From the NCBI GenBank assembly GCA_017607445.1, contig JAEVHH010000006.1, positions 2,604,001-2,668,000 of the forward strand: DNA of 64,000 nucleotides, read 5' to 3'. This stretch comes from Histoplasma ohiense (taxonomy: Eukaryota > Ascomycota > Eurotiomycetes > Onygenales > Ajellomycetaceae). Below the pieces are notes generated by a model, which was given only the letters and a program-made list of their open reading frames with translations, was not told the origin of the DNA and did no database searches. Every line of letters starts with the position of its first letter. The stretch's first letter is position 1. Shown in pieces: positions 55,912-64,000 of the stretch. Made by a program: the position numbers and the translations under genes.

Positions 55912-57966
55912 TGATATATATATCCCTCAATGCTGATCTGAAGAAACGAATACTAGTAGTTACTGCGACAAAGTTGATCATACATGCTAGTATAGTATTA
56001 TCATACAAAGGAATCCAAAATCTTGGTGGGAAGAGTCTCCCCTCATTTAACAGAAAAAGGATTTATCCATCATTACTAGTACTGGTATTTTATGGCAGTA
56101 ACATTGTCGAATCCTGCTAGGCCCTTTATGGAATGGATTATTATTATTCCATCTCGTGCAATCAATCCAATGCAGATAGCTACTCTGCCTTCTCATGATC
56201 TGACTGCTCTGGCCCGGATGGGTGGCTGGATTGTATGTACTGTACCATCAAAAGTTCCATCTATATCTATCTCGTGCATCTTCTAGCTCAAGAATATGGT
56301 TGCTAGGCTTGTAATTGACCTTGACCCTGTTTGACAATGGATCTGGCATGGGACATAGAGGTGGGGATAACTTGATGATTCTAGCATTAACCACAAACAC
56401 TCACACACTGATAACTTACCAAACCCAAAGTGTTGTGGATCATGGAAAAATATAAGTTTACATCTATCTTCAGCTATCTTCAGCACTAGCTACAGAAGCT
56501 TTTGTAACAGCGCTGGCAGAACAGAGTGCACTCACAACCCCTGGATCAACCAAAACATAACTTTCTCCTGGGTTGTCAATAACAACAGGCATCGTTCTGG
56601 TAACCAGGTTTCCTTTCACATCATGGATAATGACATCTTATGATCTGATGAAAATATTGCCTGGTATGAGCGGTGCAGGGTGCTATGTAAGGAAGAGACA
56701 GGCCAAAAAGTAATGCGAAACATGTGAAGTGGTACTGGTAGTATTCCTTGAAGACTTAAGCCAGACAATGGACGGGTAAGTATTTTGCATTTTGAGTGAG
56801 CTCAATAGGTTGTAGAGATACTAGTATTTAGGCCACTGGGTTAAAAGAGCTCGAGCAATCACATGGCGCTGGTGGTGAAGGGGACGAACCAATCCAAACT
56901 CCCAACAGTTTTACTTAGGGTTATGATAAATACTAGTTACTTCAGGAACACTTGACCGTGGTTTTTGAAAAGTTAACCCGATGTCGAATTAAATTACTGA
57001 TATGCACATTCCCAGGTTATCCATTGGCCCAACATTCCTGAAGTTAGGGCTTAGATAGTTAGGTGGGGGACAGGATTTGAAAAACATGCAGATCTGGGAA
57101 TTAATAACGACCCCACGATGAATTTCAAAATGCCTAACTGAGTGTGGTTAGAAAACTAGCCCTCATCAAGATGAGAATCACGTTACAAACTCAATGGTTA
57201 TACCTAGTGGAAATTCAACGATTTAAGCGATCAAATGAGCTGGTTAACGGAAGTTCTTCTTGACGATAGCGATTTTATTACGAGACAGATGTACCATGCC
57301 AGCAACACAAGGAGCTCAAGACAATATTTGTTGTTGACTTATGAATTTATATCAGTGTCAGCAACAGACCAGCACGTCTGGGTAGACTCGTGCTGAAGGC
57401 TCAAGTTTATGCTCAAAACTTACACCTAGCTACCATTCAAATGCTGTGTCTTTACTGGGCTGATTGGGGGATGATGACATACCTCTTCAGCCAACAATTT
57501 GGCAACATGCGCGGATGTTTGAGGCCTCCAACGCCCACCATTGTGAGGTGGTAGCCTTGGAATAGGTCTATTCAAAGATGTAACGAAGCGATCTTGAAAG
57601 CTTGCTAGAAGGGTTCCCTTCACTCACCAGTCTTTCACGGCCCGGTGTTATTCATTGTTAGGGCTATATATAAATAGTCTCCTCCAAGGCACACAATGAC
57701 AATGGCAACTTGAGCTCGACAGTCCTCATATTTCTTACTACATCAAACCCAGCGGTACGACTGCGTCTCTTCTTCGGTCGGCTCCCCATATTGAGGTATT
57801 CATTAATCGTCTCGCCGCCTTTTTATTGGAGTTGCCCTCCGGGGTTGCGTGTTGATACTGTTACTCAGGACCTCATCTTCCCTCTCTGAAAACTGATACC
57901 AATCGGTGCTCACTCAAAATCCACACTCTTTCTAGCTGGATTATTGCACTTAACCCGGTAGTCGCC
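55912..57966. other. Divergent intergenic region with protein-like minus-strand fragments
   Basis: About 2 kb. Short minus-strand stretches at 56470-56637 and 57482-57623 look protein-like with nearby splice signals (see findings), but I cannot assemble a gene. The last 300 bases are the promoter side of the giant gene. Confidence 0.45.
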
Positions 57967-60900
57967 ATGGCCCCCAAAATGATGAAACTGTCCTATGGTG
58001 CAATTATGTACTTGATTCATCATATTTTCCTCCCGCCCGAACTCCCCCAGGAAGATGACTTCAATTCGCATTACGAAAATTTACTGCTGGACACCATATT
58101 CCAAGCTCTCTTAGATTTTAAGCACTGTGTAACACGCGACCAGCATGGAATCGTCGATTTGGTCATTGTTATGATCTCAAACTTGAAGACTGTGCGTGAG
58201 TGTTCAAGTTCTGATGGCTCCCTCAGCGAAGAGAAGCTTGAGAATGCTCTTAAAAATCTTTGCAACAATGGTAAGCTTATTGCCTACATTTTTCTTTCTT
58301 AAGTTTACTCCTTCTTGCTAATCAACCAAAGGTGGGATGGTTCCGCTTCACATACGTGCCCAGAATACAGGCATATTGGTCGGCAAGGTCGCCAACTCCG
58401 TTAATTTCGAGTTATTTGAACTATCTCCGCTCAATCAAGCTGTTATCACAACAAAAGGCAGGCTTAGACGGTCTTTCCCAGGGCCGGTTTTCTCTTTGGG
58501 CATTGGTGCATTTCAGGCCCCCGGATTTCAAGCTATGGTCTCTCGTACACTTACTAAGATGAGCTATCAGCCTTCTGCGGAAACAATGTCGAAGGTGAAG
58601 AAGGCCGGACAAATGCACGATGAGATCCGAGACACTGTGCACCCAAAGATGGTAACTGAGCTTTTTGCGGGGATTCTAAGGTCTGTTGGCCAACCTGTGG
58701 ACGTGTCTCGCCTTTGGAAAAATACTCGGGAAGAAGTATTGTGGAGCGATGCTTTACTACCGTGGCGAAGATCTCCACTATGGCTGTTTGTCCGTGTTGT
58801 AATGCAACTTGTCTTCTCCAGAGAAACAAAAGTTGCGACAAGGCCTCTAGTGGATCTTTACAAAGAGTTTATGATATTTCTCATGAGTCGTGTTCTGAAA
58901 TCATCACTCAAACATTCATTTCACAGCGATCTCCTATATATACAGATTGCCAAAATCTCTCGCCGATTACTTAAACTCGACTCGCCCCTTCAGGAATCAA
59001 CACAGTCTTTCGTTACAAAAACGATGCAGAACGCCAGAGACCGGATTCAAAATATATGGTCGAGCCTCGTGAAAAATAGCGGTCCCCGCTACGACCTATC
59101 TGGCCTTGGATGCCTGGATTTCAACCAAGATGTGTTTCATTCTCTCCCAGCATTAGATGAATATATCGACTTGCTTCCCGAACGAGAAATCATCAATAAC
59201 TTTGGCCCATTTCAACCAGCTTCCATTCTCGCGAAATATAGCGCTAACGAACCTCCAAATTGCCCAAACATCTTGGCCGAGGGATATGCGTCGTTTAATT
59301 TGAGGGCCATAGAGGATTGGGTTGTCTCTAAGCTACCTCAGTGGCTGCAGTGCCATAAATCGAACGGCAGCACTTGTGGCAAGCTAGGCGACTTGATTCA
59401 AAATTACTATGCTATTGCTTCTCCCGTTTATTCAAAAAACCCGGAAGCCTCTTCCGCAATGCTACTCATAATTCTTGAACTTTGGATTGCTTGTGACGAA
59501 TCTGCTGTGCACATATGCAAACTTCTATTGGATTATGACCCGGGAATTCCTCAAGGCCTCCTTCAATCTTTAGTTTTGCCTTTCAAGGATGAAATGGAAA
59601 GGCTTCTTCGGGTAGAGAAATATCTCTATTCCCGTCAAGCGCGAGCCAGATTTTCTGCTTCGAGTATATTCAACGATTTTGGCCTTCAATATTCCTTTTC
59701 TGTCAAGTACTTCGATCAATGTCATGAGCTCCAAAACACTCTGGAGGAAATTGAGAGGTGGGCAACAAGGGAGAGACAGATTAAACGCGAAGAACTCCGA
59801 CGAAAAAAGGAAAACTACAACGACCTAATGCGAATCTACAATGAAACCGAGTGCGATTACAATGAAGCCATTCCCCATTACTCCAATAATTTCAGTGAAC
59901 AACAGCACAGCCCCATCTGCAAAAGGTGTAGCTACCGAAATAGAGCTAGCTCCTTAACGATTAATATCCATGAGTGGCCATTGCCTAAAAACGTCTTGCA
60001 AGCTCGATCCACAATTTTTGAACTTAAGGTACCTCCATTTTTTGGCCGTTGGCGCGACATTACTATCTTCGTATTGTTAGATGTTTTAAAAACCGAATAC
60101 TCTTCAAAATCTAACCCGCGATCGCATCATCCTTTACGCACATATGCGGGTCTTTTTTCGTTCTTTAGCCCGTTCAGTGCGACACAACGTGTTTGTCTTT
60201 TGTCGGAGAACAAACCCCACATAGCTACACATCGCCGTGGCAAGAAAATCTCTGTTGCTACAGAAAGGGAAGTTTGTCCTGACAACGGTATGCATTATCG
60301 TTATTTTGACAATACATTGCGTCTTTTTGTGGCAGGAATCAGTGTTGGGGAGAAAGCTTCTGAGAGTTTCATGTACACACTTCCTGCGCAGTCGCTATCT
60401 CTTCAGAAATTTCTTCATCGCCCGTTCACAAGACCCAATGGGCTACCACCCAACACTGTCATAGCCAACCAGTCCGATTGTCCTGCCCACATGTCGTTGG
60501 ATGAATACAAGGCACTATGCACAATACCTCTCGGCTGTCGAATTCAGTGGCAAAATATCCTATTGCAACTTTCCACATCCTCTATTGATTTCAAAAAGAT
60601 AGAGACAGGTCTGGTAGTTCTTCAATCAATCTACCAAGCCGGACCTTCCTGCCACAGGAATGTCCTTAGAGATGGCCATGAGATCGTTGATGACGACACT
60701 TTCGCCATCGTTCTTCTAGCAAGTCTATTTGATGCCTTACGGAGAGTTAGGGGGAACTGGGAATCTTCTTGGGCACTGAGCACGTTTACGTCTTTGGCTA
60801 GGCGTTTGCTAACATTAACTTCTACACAGCAAGTTAAGGAACAGTGTCTTGCCTATTTGGCTTCTATCCGAGTTACTACTGTCGACTGGCTCAAATCTCT

Positions 60901-63900
60901 CAAAGACTACGCACATCGGACAGCCAACAACAGCCACAGAGTAGACTTAACATCAAAAGCCGTGGAGATCGCTCTTATTTATACTGATTCATGCAATATC
61001 GATCAGGGATATCTCGATAATCTATTTTCCGATCCAAAAACTGTTTCGGACTTCATACAGTGCTCCATTGTTATTCAACAAGGTAGCAATCATCTTAGCA
61101 AGGCATCCGATCCCGCGATCGCATTACTATGCCAGCGCCGACTATGCCTTTCATACCGATGTTACCCTAGTCTCGCAAAGCAAATTGTAGCAGATAGATG
61201 GCCATTAGACGACGCCATAATGAAATCCTGGTCAGCTTATCGGCCAGGAGACGCCTGGCAAGTAGCCTCAGAAGAGCTCGACTATTGGTTGCTCAGCAAG
61301 ACAGCACCAGAAGGGAATACCCATTCACTTCCAATTCATTTCAATCTCTTGACCGGCGAGTTGCTCGTAAACGGCCATCCACTGTCCCGTCTACCTGCGA
61401 AGTACGAACAACATCCCACATACCATACGCTTTTTGGGAAATCTGCTCTGGAAGTCATGCCCACTGCTGTACAGGGAATGCAATTTTCAGGAAAGAAGAA
61501 GTTTGCTGACTATATATTGCACTTCGGTCTCAACGACTATATTCCTGATGTCCCAAGCTCACGAAAATACGACATCTTGGTCCAAGCTGTTAAAGACGAC
61601 CGGAAATTCGAGCTGATTCCCTCCAGAATTTTGCGAGGGATGTTTCCTGAGCATTTTGTCGAAAATTTCGTTCAGTGGTACGACATGACCAATGGTTGTG
61701 TAGAATTTCGTCCTACTGAAGATCCTTGGACTTCATCCATGAACAACTGGAGACTAATGAAGTTCGGTTCCCAGTGGCGTTTGACAAGAAATGGAACGTC
61801 TTTGACCAGCATTTGTAGCGATACTTCAAACGAGATCTCCGGTATGCTTCTCCCGCTTGAGGATTCTTCCCGTATACATATCATCTTCGACCATGCGTTA
61901 TCATCGGTGGAGGTTGAGCTTCCCAGACTACAGCTGGGATTTTACCTTAAGCTAGGGGAGTCGTTTCTGAAGTCCAGAGAATTTCGTGGAATGGCTGTCG
62001 ATCGAGATCAGTCGCTTGGTACCCTAGTCGGCCTTTACAATAAACTCGTATTGCAACATGAGGACGGTAGTCGCCATTTTATTCTACCTGAAGGGGCTGT
62101 AAGTTGCGTGAAAAAGGAAGGCCATGTTAACGTCACCATTGAGAAAGGCTCTGCCGCAAAAGCCCATTTATACTCCATAAACAATCAAATTTGTGGGCTA
62201 ATTGACAATGGGAGTTTACAGAGCAAATTGCTTCTTTGTTATCTCCATGCTCTCACCTCATTTTGCTTACCCGACCCCTTGATACGTAATACCGGGACAG
62301 AAAATGCCCTTTATATCTTACGCTCCGCGGCCGTCAGATCTTTTGATCAGCTAACTGAGGAGAATGTCAAAATCCTGGAGCAGATTGCACGGTTGACCCC
62401 TAGGAGAAGATATTATCCGGCAACAGAACGTGTGATGCAGTCGGTTGAATGGTCATCAACCCTCGGCTTTATGGCTCAGCATGGTGAATTCCATAAGGCC
62501 GTTACATCTATATTCGAACAAGTAGATAGGATGTCAATATTCCACCCGGATCTTAAGCTTGAGCTGCTTCTTCCGGATAGTGTTGATATATATCTGTTGG
62601 AACGTGATTCTATCCGGTCGTCCAGCTTTCGTGGCCCTTCTTTTGGGGCTGAAGACCACACCATCGCACATGATGTCAAATACAAACCCAGGGATCAGGA
62701 CCAGAACTCAGAAAGTGGATGCAGAGCGTTTATTATCTCGAATATTGTATATCATGGACGCACTACCCTTCATTATGCTGGATCAACTGGATTGGGAACC
62801 CATCTTTGGAAATTCCTTTCGATGATTCCCGAAATATTTGGACCTAACCACGCGCTTCAATCTTCCGAGCTAGTGTACGACAGCGCATTCGTTCTACAAT
62901 CGTCCGAATTTATCTCTCAGCATTGGTGTGCTATTCACCAAATGTTTAGTCACGTATTCACAGCGGCTGACAAATTCCGTGTAATGATCTGGCTCTCTAC
63001 TCTTGCTTTCGCCAAAGATGCGGATATGAAAATTGTTCAAGCATTAGCCTTGTTTTTTACGGTGGCTGAGATGGATCGGATTTCTGCTCCGTACGTGCGT
63101 CATTTCAATCTCCAAAAAGGTACAAACATGAGCCAAGTCGGTTTGAAAGACGCTTTCCAATCGTCATTTCTTCCAATTCATCATTGTCCTGAAGCGAATC
63201 TGATTCGCCGTCAAAACGAATCCAAAAGTGCGTTCGCGAAACGCAAAAGCACAAGCTTTCAAAATAACCAAAGCCGTGTTCGCAACAGATTTTATCAAGC
63301 ACTAGCATCTCAGTGGCCTTGTGAGACTCCTAGTGACCCTGTTGATGATGCTGACCCAGCATTTCATCAATACCTTAATATACCAAAGTTCATCCAAATT
63401 GTAAAGCCTAAGTTCAAGATTTGGTTCGACAATCATTATTTCAAGGATTATATTCACCAAATTGAGACCATAATTTCGCGTCAATTGGTTGACCCAGTGG
63501 ATACCTCTTTGGTTAACTTTGCCATTCCCGCACAGAATACCTCGAAAAAATCTGGTTTCATTAGCAATGACGATATCTTCTCTTGTCCAGCACCTATCTT
63601 AGAGTCCCGTCATGTAACAGATATGTCCTGGCTACTGTCACCTGCCGCTAATGTGAAACAAAAAACTTGTCGCCTTAGTGCGCTGATAACGCATCTTGGT
63701 GCTCGAGCGCACTCTAATTACGAAAAGAATTTTGTCAATGATCTGCGAGAGAGCTTCCGTTCCTTACAACAGGATTTCGGGAAAGATAGTCATTGCTTAC
63801 GGACAAAGGGTAATGATCTCAAACACATTCTTGTTCAACACCGTCGCCAATGCCAGGAAGCTGTCGATAAGATCTACAATGCACTGATTTGTGCTGCGGC

Positions 63901-64000
63901 ACCTGAACACAAAACAGGGCATCCACACTGTTCACAGAGGTGCGTCAATACAACTGCTATGACCGAGCAGCGACCACGGTTATCTCCAACCTTTTTCCTT
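57967..64000 (+). CDS. Giant DUF6606/DUF3638-family protein, N-terminal portion (runs off right edge)
   Basis: Exons 57967-58270 and 58332-64000 form an open frame of about 1,990 codons with no stop to the window end. The short intron (61 nt) restores the family segment GGMVPLHIRAQNTGILVGK. Other family landmarks: KKAGQMHDEIRDTVHPKM (about 190), VDVSRLWKNTREEVLWSDAL, the cysteine pair CKRCSYRNRASSLTINIHEW (about 630), and LGCRIQWQNILLQL with the following ETGLVVLQSIYQAGP. These are the marks of fungal proteins of about 3,000 residues carrying DUF6606 at the N-terminus and DUF3638/DUF3645 further on. That later region, often annotated as a P-loop or ubiquitin-hydrolase-like module, lies beyond this window. 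The biochemical role is unknown. No frame break was found at the points I checked. Confidence 0.93.

Overview
This window is nuclear DNA from a filamentous ascomycete fungus. The genes carry short GT..AG introns (about 47 to 154 nt, many with CTAAC or CTGAC-like branch sites), have fungal-type products (ANP1 mannosyltransferase, CFEM protein, fumarate reductase fused to cytochrome b5, DUF6606/DUF3638 giant protein) and are separated by AT-rich intergenic DNA. An onygenalean mould (relative of Ajellomycetaceae or Arthrodermataceae) is my best guess from recalled protein similarity; this is inference, not tested. I saw no rRNA, tRNA, CRISPR array or intact transposon.

Layout. 0-5 kb: the start of a CFEM-domain gene that runs off the left edge on the minus strand, then about 4.4 kb with no gene I can support. 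4.9-6.8 kb: amino-acid permease. 9.1-14.8 kb: two cytochrome P450 genes in tandem. 14.9-15.5 kb: molybdopterin synthase large subunit. 16-19 kb: divergent F-box-like gene and a Hikeshi/Opi10 nuclear import carrier. 19.4-21.5 kb: membrane-anchored aldehyde dehydrogenase of the MSC7 type. 22.0-22.3 kb: a small two-exon membrane-protein gene. 23-27 kb: a convergent pair of paralogous F-box-like genes. 27-33 kb: long gene-poor stretch. 33.3-38.9 kb: fructose-1,6-bisphosphatase and fumarate reductase/cytochrome b5, in tandem. 39.6-41.1 kb: glycerophosphodiester phosphodiesterase (Pgc1-like). 41.7-42.3 kb: probable decayed gene. 42.7-46.6 kb: small unknown protein, HIS3-type imidazoleglycerol-phosphate dehydratase, ZIP/KE4 zinc transporter. 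47.8-49.1 kb: ANP1. 50.4-51.6 kb: double GFA/CENP-V protein. 52.1-55.9 kb: WDR6/Trm734-like WD protein. 58-64 kb: N-terminal two thirds of a giant DUF6606/DUF3638 protein, cut by the right edge.

Most genes are unrelated housekeeping functions and not an operon-like system. The nearest thing to a functional group is central carbon metabolism (FBPase and fumarate reductase adjacent, with a gluconeogenesis-type promoter motif before FBPase). The two adjacent P450s have no visible backbone enzyme beside them. Several genes depend on very small exons (16 to 26 nt), and two genes (the CFEM gene and the 78-residue membrane protein) have no long open frame of their own and were found by reading the minus strand by eye. 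All exon coordinates come from reading splice signals and family continuity; none is supported by transcripts here.
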